A DNA stretch of 64,000 nt. Source: Inonotus obliquus (Eukaryota; Basidiomycota; Agaricomycetes; Hymenochaetales; Hymenochaetaceae). The notes beneath the pieces were generated by a model. It saw nothing but the letters and a program-made list of their open reading frames with translations, made no database searches and was not told the DNA's origin. The stretch is from NCBI GenBank assembly GCA_032164295.1, contig JAJHTX010000005.1, positions 682,001 to 746,000 on the forward strand. Reading direction: 5' to 3'. Positions 45,854-55,600 of this stretch are shown here, piece by piece; the stretch's first letter is position 1; each line of letters opens with the position of its first letter. Both the position numbers and the translations under genes were made by a program.

Positions 45854-47000
45854 GTGGATGCGCGTCCGATATCGCCGTCTATAATCACGTCCAACGTCGT
45901 ATTCCTCACTCCTCAATCCCATCCTGTCACTATTCCCATCCCAGCCCTATCCCTACTCCATCCCTACACCATCGCGTCCCGTCCCGTCACTGTTTCGTTC
46001 CCAACCCCATCAAATCACCGAGTCGATCATGCTGTTAAATGCGATGTGGAATCGATCCCTCAGAAAGTCGTCCTAGTCCTTCTCCGGCATCAAGACATCG
46101 TTGGAAGCTCGCTGTCGAGATACCATGTTGAATCTATCCTCGTCAGGGAGTACTACTTGAACTTGCTTCGGGTCCTTCTCATGGTCACTGGAGATAAGAA
46201 CGCTATGGAAATCGACACCTATTCTCGGGTGACCGACATTCGCCTTAGAGATTTGATCATCTGTCCAAACCGCTTGAGGGCGGTGCAATTGTGATTGGAA
46301 GTCCTGGGATTCGTAAGAATTCTGGTCTCACTTTATGGGCATCTAGGGAAAAGCACATTCCTGATCCTCGCTCTCCGGACTCTCGCTGGACTTCCCACTC
46401 TCTTCCAGATCGACAAAGGAGGTTTTTACATCACTTGCGAAGAGGGAGTGTTCAGTATTCGTTTACCCGTTACCTCTGGTGATCTACTGGAGCGGCACAT
46501 CCCCAGATATATTTGGATGCTGTTCGATTGCGACCAGAGCCTAGTGACTGTGCCTGAAGAATTCACATCTATCAACGATTACGATTCTGTTGAGTGCTTC
46601 ATCCTGGAATGGATCAAAAAGGGACCCATTGGCATTCCCGCCGCGCAGACTCTAGGACATCAAGGACGCAGCATCTCCGTGGAGGAGTCCTTCATTACGC
46701 CGTCGGACGGATTCGGTCCTTTGCCTTGCTTCACTTATGCCAAATGAAAGAAACTATCCTGACAGATGGATCTTACGTACCGGAATCTTAATCTGTCTCA
46801 ACCCACGTCGCATGCTTTTATTCACGATGGTGAGCAGAAGCAAGCAACTATGTTCCAAATGACGGTTTCGAAGGAACATAAGATACCTGAGATCGGTCTG
46901 GATCGACTTTACGATATCGGAATAGATATCATTGACCTCGTCGAAGTGACTTGTCCCATGGAAGAGGGAGATATGATGGATGTCTTCGTCCGCTCATGAT
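45854..47000 (+). pseudogene. Frameshifted Crinkler/RHS-like P-loop protein relic
   Basis: Coding-like segments lie in three frames in order: HQDIVGSSLSRYHVESILVRE (45854-46294 frame); GGAIVIGSPGIRKNSG, a degenerate Walker A-like motif near 46,290; GHLGKSTFLILALRTLAGLP, a second Walker A-like match near 46,335; CEEGVFSIRLPV and RYIWMLFDCDQS; then FIHDGEQKQATMFQMTVSKE near 46,820. The order P-loop, then IWMLxDxDxS, then KQATxFQMTVxxxH matches Crinkler-like/retrotransposon-hot-spot-like P-loop proteins common in agaricomycetes. At least two frameshifts or stops (about 46,275 and 46,747) separate the pieces. They could hide introns, but no good GT-AG pair fits, so I call it a pseudogene. Confidence 0.5.
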
Positions 47001-48604
47001 AAACGGCTGCGTAAAGTATATCATCTTGTATTTGCTGACCAGAAGTTCATGTGAAGGATAGCATTGTTTTTGGTCTGCATACGAGCCGGCAAGGTTAAGT
47101 AAATCCCTGTAGTTTGCCGTATAACTGTACTAGGAATGCGAAGGTCATCAGGACATCTGATCTGAGACTCGAACCGATCTCAGAAATCCATTCTAATCCT
47201 GTCAATCCTGTTTCGGAAGCCTCTCCTGAAATACGTTCACGTGACGAATACCTTCACTCAAGCTTTCAAGTTTCAAATTCAAGCAATTTGGGACATGACA
47301 GTCATCCTCGACAAGCTAAAACTTCCCTCGTTGGAATTTGCTCGTAGATACCGGATCCGAGCTCAAGGGAGAGTTGTTATTCGAGTCCATCTAATGTTCA
47401 CTGCCTCCGTTGACCGTTTTAGAACTACAAGACTCAATATGAGAGAAGACCCCTACCGATGCTCGAGGACCTATGCATCGATTCTTCGGTGCTCTTACCG
47501 TATTCAAACACAGTGGTGTCAATGGCAGAGACACAACAACAGAGAGAGTTACGTGTCCCCACTCCGAAGGCTCGAGCTTGATTGTTTCGGAGCGCAGGGG
47601 AACTCTAATTTATACTTGGACCTTGTGGTCGTGTTATTCCGATTTCATTATGAGGCACACAGCGTTTTTCAGAAGCTCTATCCGAGTTTCACTTTTTAAA
47701 CGATATTCGAGACAGTTAATCTCTCTGCATAACAATGCGTTGTATACACACGAGGGATTCGAGGGATTTGTTCCTTTGAAACGGGAGGTCCTGGTCTAAA
47801 CTAACATTGAAACCACCACCAACATTGTGAGTAATATTCCTGAAGTATACTTCCTTATTCCATTGATCAATTGTTTGCTCAGGAAGAAAACAAACGAGAA
47901 TGGCCAAATACTGATGGACAAGCTCATTTACTCTTGCGTTGATTATCAGCTTCAGATGCAAGGTTTCCCATCATTGTAGTGCAGAGTATATATGATGAAA
48001 AAAAACCATAATCAAGAGCAAAACAGCACAATGCGCCCTAATCAAATTTAGAATTATGAACAAGTCTGTGCTAGAAGCGATCGAAGAAAGAGTTACCTTA
48101 TACATTGCGATTGTTGACACAAGGATTTCGCCAGTAGAACTCTGCAAGCGTATCTTACATGATACTCGCGGATACTTTCCGTCGTATCTACGACATACTA
48201 TCCGCCCAGATACCTCATGGCTAGAACCAGATCCGGTTATGATTCCACAAAGGAATCGTCCGTTCTATGGCGAGACTCCGATTCATTACTACTTAGATCA
48301 GTAACGGTCTGATATGAATATATTATCACTATGTAGAAACATGAGATGTTAAAGATGCTTTATCGTGGCATGTGCTCCCTTGAGTCGCTTGCAGATGAAG
48401 ATTATTGTGTCGAATGTCAATGGTAGGTCTTGTATGGAGGATAAAGTGATGGCGGCCAGGATCCACTCTTCCCAAGCTTGTACTCGTCATGGCAGTACGT
48501 TGTTGATTGTGGCAAATCATGAACATTGTGATCCACTAGAACCAGGCAAAAGCTTCACAACTTTATCAATCTACATCATTTCACAGGCTCTGGTGTATCT
48601 ATTG
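47001..48604. other. No supportable gene
   Basis: Small open frames exist (47241-47699, 47473-47799, 48056-48304). The last, an 82-aa frame (MNKSVLEAIEERVTLYIAIV), has a normal-looking composition but no known family. It may be part of the decayed mobile DNA that starts next door. Confidence 0.3.
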
Positions 48605-48847
48605 TTTATCTCCGTGGAGGGTTCGTTGATCTCTGATCGATAGACTGATCTGGCTAATTCCTCTATTTGAGGGGTTAATCCAAATTCTACAATACTGGTT
48701 ATGGAATTGCTAATCACCTTAGTGGACTGTGTAGCTGATCCGATCTGAAACAACTAGCAACTAACTGGTATTGCAGTCGAACCTGATATTATAGTTGTAC
48801 AGTATTAGATCAGCATGGATACGCGGTTCCTATACTGATTGTTATTC
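48605..48847 (+). repeat. LTR-like segment L, copy 1
   Basis: A 243-bp segment beginning TGTTTATCTCCGTGGAGG and ending GATTGTTATTCA, so it has TG...CA ends. It recurs in the same sense relative to unit X at 51,858-51,612 (minus strand). It precedes X copy 1 and follows X copy 2, as expected of 5' and 3' LTRs. No TSD was identified. Confidence 0.5.
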
Positions 48848-49052
48848 ACAATAAGAGAATATCAGGAATTGCACCACGTTGGGAGTAGGTCGTACTGTGC
48901 AGACAATAGGGAGAACAATCTAGTTGCAATCCGTATTTTAGCTTTACTTCGATTTCACACAATCGGGTCAGTTCAGCTGCGTCGCTACTAATAATTTACT
49001 GGCTCGCAAGGTGATTGATGTTTAACGATTTAACTTAGGGACTTATGGTAGG
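48848..49052 (+). repeat. Left arm of 205-bp inverted repeat around X copy 1
   Basis: Reverse complement of 50,086-50,291 with substitutions. Matching words include GCAGACAATAGGGAGAACAA, TTGCAATCCGTATTT, GCTTTACTTCGATTTCACAC and TTAGGGACTTATGGTAGG. Confidence 0.8.
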
Positions 49053-49704
49053 TGTTAGAAAGATAGTATTATCCATCATTAATAAGCCAATAACTATGAG
49101 CGTCCTACGTTGGATACAAGAGCGATTAGCGGCAGTAATACAAGTACTAGAACAGCCCATCGTTCCCCCGACACCGCGAAGCAATATATTACGATGTTGC
49201 AACACGTGCCGCCCAGCTAAAGAACTAGCTGGAGGACTAATGCGAGAATTAATCAGAGAGATCACGTACGGAGATATAATGAACGGACAAGCCGACATAA
49301 TGATACGACGTCGATTTGTAGAACTAACCTACGACCCTAACCAACAAATGCAAAAAGCTTACGAAAGGGAGATACGAGTATTATCCTACGACGCCGGATA
49401 CTTTGTAATGATGATCGGAATACGAAACGTAGCACAGGAAGGAAGACACGAACGATGCGATGCAGCTATAGTAGATGTCGACATTGCCTACAAGCGAGAC
49501 CAAGCCGGAACGAACGAGAGAACTGCATATGCTTGGGGGCATTGGATAATGAATTACATAAGCCGAGGATTACCATATGGGTATACCATAATGGAAGTAA
49601 AGGTGGAACAGTACGGCGGAGTAATACACCTACAAGGAGTACAAGGGATGACCCTACAGCGCGCGAGAACAACACCAGGATATACACGAGTGCAAACAAT
49701 TTGA
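49045..49704 (+). CDS. Unrecognised ORF of unit X, copy 1
   Basis: A 219-aa frame starting MVGVRKIVLSIINKPITMSV. It contains a Cys pair (RCCNTCRPAKELAGGL), then RELIREITYGDIMNGQADIM, YEREIRVLSYDAGYFVMM, AIVDVDIAYKRD, WGHWIMNYISRGLPYGYTIM and GVIHLQGVQG. It ends at TGA after RVQTI, where copy 2 reads on with NWLTIPRPI. The sequence is strongly conserved between the two copies with many silent changes, so it was under protein selection at some time. It resembles no Gag, transposase or replicase that I recognise. The position, between an LTR-like segment and an AT-rich 3' part with a TATATAAGG box, suggests a retroelement-encoded, perhaps Gag-like, protein. Confidence 0.55.
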   Translation: MVGVRKIVLSIINKPITMSVLRWIQERLAAVIQVLEQPIVPPTPRSNILRCCNTCRPAKELAGGLMRELIREITYGDIMNGQADIMIRRRFVELTYDPNQQMQKAYEREIRVLSYDAGYFVMMIGIRNVAQEGRHERCDAAIVDVDIAYKRDQAGTNERTAYAWGHWIMNYISRGLPYGYTIMEVKVEQYGGVIHLQGVQGMTLQRARTTPGYTRVQTI

Positions 49705-49835
49705 AACTGGTTAACTATACCACGACCGATCCTACCGATACAATCAAGAACCGAAATACAAACGAGAGAAAGACAAGAACAGCTGACTCAGCAATTACCT
49801 AGAATAGCTGAATTGGATCAAGTGCCGTTACCGAC

Positions 49836-49890
49836 ACAGGAATCAAACCTGTCTACAAGATGGTACCGCCCACTACACTAAACTAAACGA
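49836..49890 (-). other. tRNA-like A-box/B-box sequence at the end of the X ORF
   Basis: On the minus strand ACAGG-TTTGATT-CCTGT (49852-49836) is a perfect T-arm: 5-bp stem, 7-nt loop, B-box-like GGTTTGATTCC. TAGTTTAGTGTAGTGG, resembling a pol III A-box, lies about 30 nt upstream. The acceptor stem and anticodon arm cannot be paired convincingly, so it is not called a tRNA gene. It may be a tRNA-derived promoter or relic. The X copy 2 equivalent is the gypsy insertion site. Confidence 0.4.
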
Positions 49891-50085
49891 GAAGAGGCTA
49901 GTAACACAGAGGTAGTAGAATAAGGAAGGAAGGAAAGAGGAAGCACGGACCAGGTATCATAGGAGGAAGAGACAGATAAATACTATAAACAGTAAGTAAC
50001 AAGGTGGTAACGTCACACATGTAAATTAGTATATAAGGAGGCCATGGTAGAGCCGACCTAGCAGTTTAATCCAAGTCAAGAGACC

Positions 50086-50291
50086 CTACCATAAGTCCCT
50101 AAGTTAAATCGTAACATTAATTACTTGGCGAACCAGTAAATTACCAGTAGCGACATGGCTGAACTGAACCGATTGTGTGAAATCGAAGTAAAGCTAAAAA
50201 TACGGATTGCAACTAGATTGTTCTCCCTATTGTCTGCACGGTACGAGCTACTCCCAACGTAGTGCGATTCCCGATATTCCCTTATCGTTGA
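50086..50291 (-). repeat. Right arm of 205-bp inverted repeat around X copy 1
   Basis: Inverted partner of 48,848-49,052. It begins just after the GACCCTAC where X copy 2 instead joins segment L, so it marks a rearrangement or a second element end. Confidence 0.8.
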
Positions 50292-51611
50292 AGAGAACTA
50301 CGTGCAGCTGAGCTCGGTATCAACCCCGGTATCCCATTCTACGCTTACCCCATGCTACGGTACAGTCCCATCTACACCTTCCAGTATTCACCAGCACACC
50401 TAGAGAAACTGTCGGTCACATTTCTCAAGATACCGAACACCGAGAGTACCGGTACCGAGCGCCAAGAAACCCGGTACCGAGAATACTGAGAGTACCGAGT
50501 GCCGAGAAACCCGGTACCGAGACAAATTGACAATTCGACATGCTCTCATGACATGGATCGGACGTCTCCCTCTCTGGTATTCATTCCTGATGGTTGGACT
50601 ATGCATGCCAGTTCTTTGGAAAAGCTCAGGGTCAGTATCCATTAAGGTTTTCAGGTCCGGTACCACCAGGAACGTGTCGGTATCAATCAGCAGGGGCGCA
50701 TATCTCTTGTCCTGAGGACTTTTCATCCAGGGGTACTATATGCTACGTTTTCATTGGTATCTTGTCCTCCCTAAACCTTTCTTGTTGTCCCCCTGATGGC
50801 GCTGCAATGTTCACTTTCCTTGTTACATTTTCTTCAGACTTTTCTTTGTTTTGATCTTCCTTTCTACTTTCTCCTTTTGGATTTATGAGCTAACTACAGT
50901 ACAGTAGTATAAATATCTCCTCCTGTACGTAGTAGCTCTCCAGGTAATCTTAGGAGCTAGCCTCTAGCGTGAGGGCTCAGGTTTCCTCACCCCCTTCCCA
51001 GTTCCGTCTCAGTCTCATCTCGAGTTCCATCCCAGTTCCATCCCAGTTCTGTCTCAAGTGAACCTCAGGAGTTAGCCTCCCGTGCGAGGGCTCAGGTTTG
51101 CTTCCCAGTCCAGTCGACACCTTCATCTACCAGTCTCCCTCATTCTGTTTCTCGCTATACCACCCCGTGCTAGCTGTTTCCTTGCAGTACCGACCTGTAC
51201 CGACGTTTTTCCCACGGTACCGACGTTTTGTTATTCTTTGTATTCTGCACGTCATCCTTTAGTTTCTGTACTGATCTTCTTGTTTGACAACATACCTTCA
51301 CATACCGACCCCTTTGTTTCTGTACCGACCTGTACCGAGGTTTTTCCCACGGTATTAGACTCTTGTTTTGCTACGTTCTCTCTCATACCGACCTATACCG
51401 AAGTTTTTCCCACGTTCTAAACTGTCCTTTTCATACCAGAATCACATACTCTTCGCTTCTGGCCCATCCATTAACTCCCCCTTATCATAGACAACAAGTA
51501 CCGTGACCGTACTGGTTAAGTACCGGCACGTATTAGCCCTCCCCCACTTAAAACCATACACCCCTCGTCTCGGTATTTCGGTACCGGACGCGATCTCGCA
51601 TCGTGAATAAC
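50292..51611. repeat. Minisatellite-rich DNA with CGGTACCG words
   Basis: No coding sequence. About 50,430-50,530 carries two tandem units of GAGTACCG(G/A)...GAGAAACCCGGTACCGAGA. About 50,945-51,100 carries two units of AGGAG(C/T)TAGCCTC...GCGAGGGCTCAGGTTT with CCCAGTTCCAT repeats between. About 51,180-51,420 carries three units of TACCGACCT(G/A)TACCGA(C/G/A)GTTTTTCCCACG. Confidence 0.6.
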
Positions 51612-51858
51612 AATCAGTATAACAACCGCGTCTTCACGCCGACTTAATACTGTACGATTATAATATCAGGTTCAACTGCAATATCAGTTAGTTGCTAGTT
51701 GTTTCAGATCGGATCAGCTACACAGTCCACTAAGGTGATTAGCAATTCCATAACCAGTATTATAGAATTTGGATTAACCCCTCGAACCGAGGAATTAGCC
51801 AGATTGGTCCGTCGATCAAGGATCAACGAACCCTCCACGGAGATAAACAGTAGGGTCC
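51612..51858 (-). repeat. LTR-like segment L, copy 2
   Basis: Minus-strand copy of 48,605-48,847, joined directly to X copy 2 at GACCCTAC|TGTTTATC. Confidence 0.5.
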
Positions 51859-52075
51859 CTTGACTTGGATTAAACTGCTAGGTCAGCTCTATCATGGCCT
51901 CCTTATATACTAATTTACATGTGTGACATTACTACCTTGTTACTTACCTTTTTTAGTATTAATCTGTCTCTCTCTCTTATGATACCTGGTCCGTGCTTTC
52001 CTTTCTTCTTCCTTCCTTATCTTACTACTTCTGTACTACTAGCCTTCTCTTGTTTAGTTTAGTTTAGTGGGCGGT

Positions 52076-52633
52076 TGTTAGGACGGACGAGGTGGCAGTG
52101 CACGTTCGAGGCCTGTTCTCACGAAGGTCGTATGGTGGCAACCTCTACTGCGTCTTGGGGAGAGTACACAGTCGTCGGCGACGTACGTCTAAGGGGATAA
52201 GCCTTGAGTAATGCACGCGTCTAGGAACAGTATACGACTAAGACGTCATGGTGGTAAGTAGATTGAATAAACTAAGTAAATACAAGAGAGGAATACCTAA
52301 GACGTCGTGGTGGTAAGTAGAAGAGTCGAGTGGGGAAGACGAGACAAGATCTATCTACTTATATACACATGAGACGTGGGAAGGTATTACTCTAAGAAGG
52401 TGCTGCGCAGCAGCATAACAATATAGACCAACAAATAACGGGGCCCGACGAGTAAGCAAGAATGAGTAAGGGTGAGTAAGCGTCATCGGGTTGGGGCGGA
52501 ATTAGTAATGCAGTATTAGTAATATATCGGGATGGGGCGGAGGGAGTCATAAGGTATTAGTAATGAAAGGAACTTAGTAATATAATGGGATATGAAAAAT
52601 AAGAAAGGACAAAAAAGGAAAAGTGTTCTTACA
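52076..52633 (-). repeat. 3' LTR of the gypsy element
   Basis: 558 bp, identical to 58550-59107 except for the two positions noted. It contains AGGTGCTGCGCAGCAGCA, a short palindrome, and two near-identical GACGTC(A/G)TGGTGGTAAGTAGA units. Confidence 0.93.
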
Positions 52634-55600
52634 TCACCCCCTCTTCAAGGTTGGGCGTCCCGACCAGCAGTCCTGGTTGATCAACCGGATCTACACAGAG
52701 GGGTAGATCTTCCATGTCGACTGCGACCATGGGTTTTCCTTTCCAACCGTTCACGGGATCTGGAGGTTCTGTATACGCGAAGATCTGGTGTAACGACCGT
52801 TGAGGTATCGTGAGTTTACGAGGGGCTCCTGGGTGTTTTTGGTAGAACTCGTCAACAGCTTCCTTCGCATTGTCTCCTAGGTCCGACTCTGGTTGCCAGG
52901 TTGCTTCCTCGTATCCTAACCACTTTACCAGATATTGTAGTTTCCGTCGATGTAGTCGTGAATCGAGTATTCCTTCAACCTCGTATTCTTCTTCTTCATC
53001 AACGAGAACAGGTGGCGGTGGAGGTGCTTTTTTCTGAGATTCGAACGAGGGCTCGACCGCGGGTTTCAGTAGGATTTCATTGAAGACAGGGTGAATCTTC
53101 TTCCACGTTTTGGGTAACTTGAGTTTGTACGCGCCAGCTCCAACCTTCTCAACCACTTCGTAAGGTCCATACCACTTGTCCTCCATCTTCTTCGTAGGCC
53201 TTGTCGTTTTGATATTTCGTCCGTCCAGAAATACCTTGTCTCCTGGTACGAATTTTATGGACTTTCCTGCGTGACGGTCGTGGTACTTCTTCATGTCATC
53301 AGCTGCCTTTTGAAGGTTTTCTTTAGCTAGCTCGTGGGTCTCCTTGATCTGTTTCACAAAGTCTTCGGCAACCATGTTCGAGGATGACGTCGCAATGTCC
53401 GAAAAGTCGCCTAGATTCCTACCCAGATTTGCAAAGAAAGGGGACATCTTCGTTGCTGAGTGTTCTCGGTTGTTGTATGCGAATTCAGCCATAGCCAACC
53501 AATTTGCCCAGTCCGACTGTCGATGATCCACATAGAGACGAAGGTACTGTTCCAGCTCCTGATTAACCCGCTCGGTTTGTCCATCCGTCTGTGGGTGATA
53601 CGCCGTCGATGAATTCCCTTCGATGTGTAGGAGCTTGTACAATTCCTTCATCATCTTAGCGTCGAACTGGGTCCCTCTATCGTGGATAATCTTGCGTGGT
53701 AGTCCATGATGACGAAAGACGTGATCCCTGTAAATCCTAGCCATTCCTTCAGCTGTCAGCTTCGTCGTAGTTGGTACCGCATGTATCTGTTTGCTGAAGC
53801 GATCGACGATTACGCAGATAGCGTTGTATCCTTCGGATTCTGGTAACTCTCCAATCAAATCGACAGTAACGATTTCCCATGGCTTGTCAGGTACTTCGTT
53901 CGGGTGCAGACTCCTAGCTCTCGTTGCCCTTGTAGCCTTCGTCCTTTGACACTTGTCGCATCCTTTGACATATGTACGGATGTCGTAGAACATCGTAGGC
54001 CACCAGAACTTTCGACGAATGAGGTTGACGGTCTTTGTCGTCCCAGGATGCCCAGCCATTGGTGAATCATGGTACTCCTTCAACACAAGCTCTTTCACGT
54101 CGTTCGGCACAAAGATGACGTTTCCTAGCTTTAACCACCCATCCTTCGGTACTACTCCCTTTGGTCTCTTCTTCACCTCCTGCTGCGCTTCCCGTACCCT
54201 TTCCAACACCTCCTCCTGCGATGTCTGCACCACTCCTCGTACTAACCAGTCTTCTTTGATGAAGGTGACGTTCTCGTTATCGTGTTCACCTTTATCATAG
54301 TCCGCTCGTCTTGACAGAAGGTCAGCTTTGCCCATCGACGTTCCTGCTTTGTGAATCAACGTAAAGTCATAATCAGCTAGTTCGAGTCGCCACCTTGCCT
54401 GACGGTAGTTCAGTTTCTGTGGTGACTTGAAGTAGAGGAGATTAGCGTGATCCGACCAGACTTCAAAACGTTGATGAGCTCCTAGCAAATACTGTCGCCA
54501 TTCCCTAAGAGCTTGTACAATCGCGAGCATCTCTTTGTCATAGATCTCGTAATTTCGTTCAGCATCTGACAACGTTTTTGACCTATACGCCACTGGTTTC
54601 CACTTGCCTCCTTGCTCCTGTAGTAGTACTCCTCCAGTTGCATAGTTCGATGCATCCGCTTCGATTCTAAACGCTCCTTTGTTGTTCGGAATGGCAAGTA
54701 CGGGTGGTTCGCATAGACGTTTCTTGAGCTCCTCATAGGCAGCCTGTTCTTCTTCGTCCCACTTCCATTCTACCTTTCCCGTTAGTTTCGTGAGTGGTTT
54801 AACAATCTCGCTGTAATCCTTGACAAATCGTCGTAACCAGTTTCCAAACCCTAGGAACTCCTGTAACGTTTTTAAGTTCTTCGGCACTGGCCACTCCTGA
54901 ATCGCCTTGGATTTCTTCGGATCCACCCTCACTACTCCATTGCCGATGATATGACCAAGGTACTTGACGTGGTCTGTTTCGAACTCGCATTTCTGAGGTT
55001 TGAGGTACAGGTTGTTTTTTCGTAAGACCTCGAATACTCGTTTGACTAGCTGTTGGTGCTCGTCTTGTCCTTCGGAGAAGATCAGTATGTCGTCGAGGTA
55101 GATGATGACGTGTCCTTCGTGTACGAGTTCTCTGAAGATGTCATTCATGAACCCTTGGAACGTGGCTGGCGCATTAGTTAAACCAAAAAACATAACCGTA
55201 GGTTCGAAGAATCCTAGGTTAGTCCTAAACGCCGCCTTCCACTCGTCACCTTCTCGAATACGGATGTTGTAATATCCCCAACGAACGTCGAGCTTCATGA
55301 TATAGCGAGAATCCCGGACTTTGTCGACAAGTTCTTGGATAAGAGGAAGTGGGTACTTGTTCTTGATGGTCCCTTCGTTTAGCTTCCTGTAATCCTGAAT
55401 CGCTCGGAGGGAACCGTCTTCCTTTTTGATAAAAAAGAACGGCGATGCCATGGGAGATTTTGAGTGTCGAATGCGTCCTGAGGCGAGGTTTTCGTCGATG
55501 AATTCTTGCAGCACCTGTTGTTCCTTCGGGTTGAGAGGGTATACCTTACAGTCGCTTGGTTTGAAGTCCGCCTTTAGTTCAATGGCGTGGTCCCAAACAC

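Noticed and set aside
48056..48304. 82-aa frame as a gene
   Set aside because: Length and composition alone are insufficient. No homologue, promoter or conserved copy was seen, so it is only mentioned in the region note.
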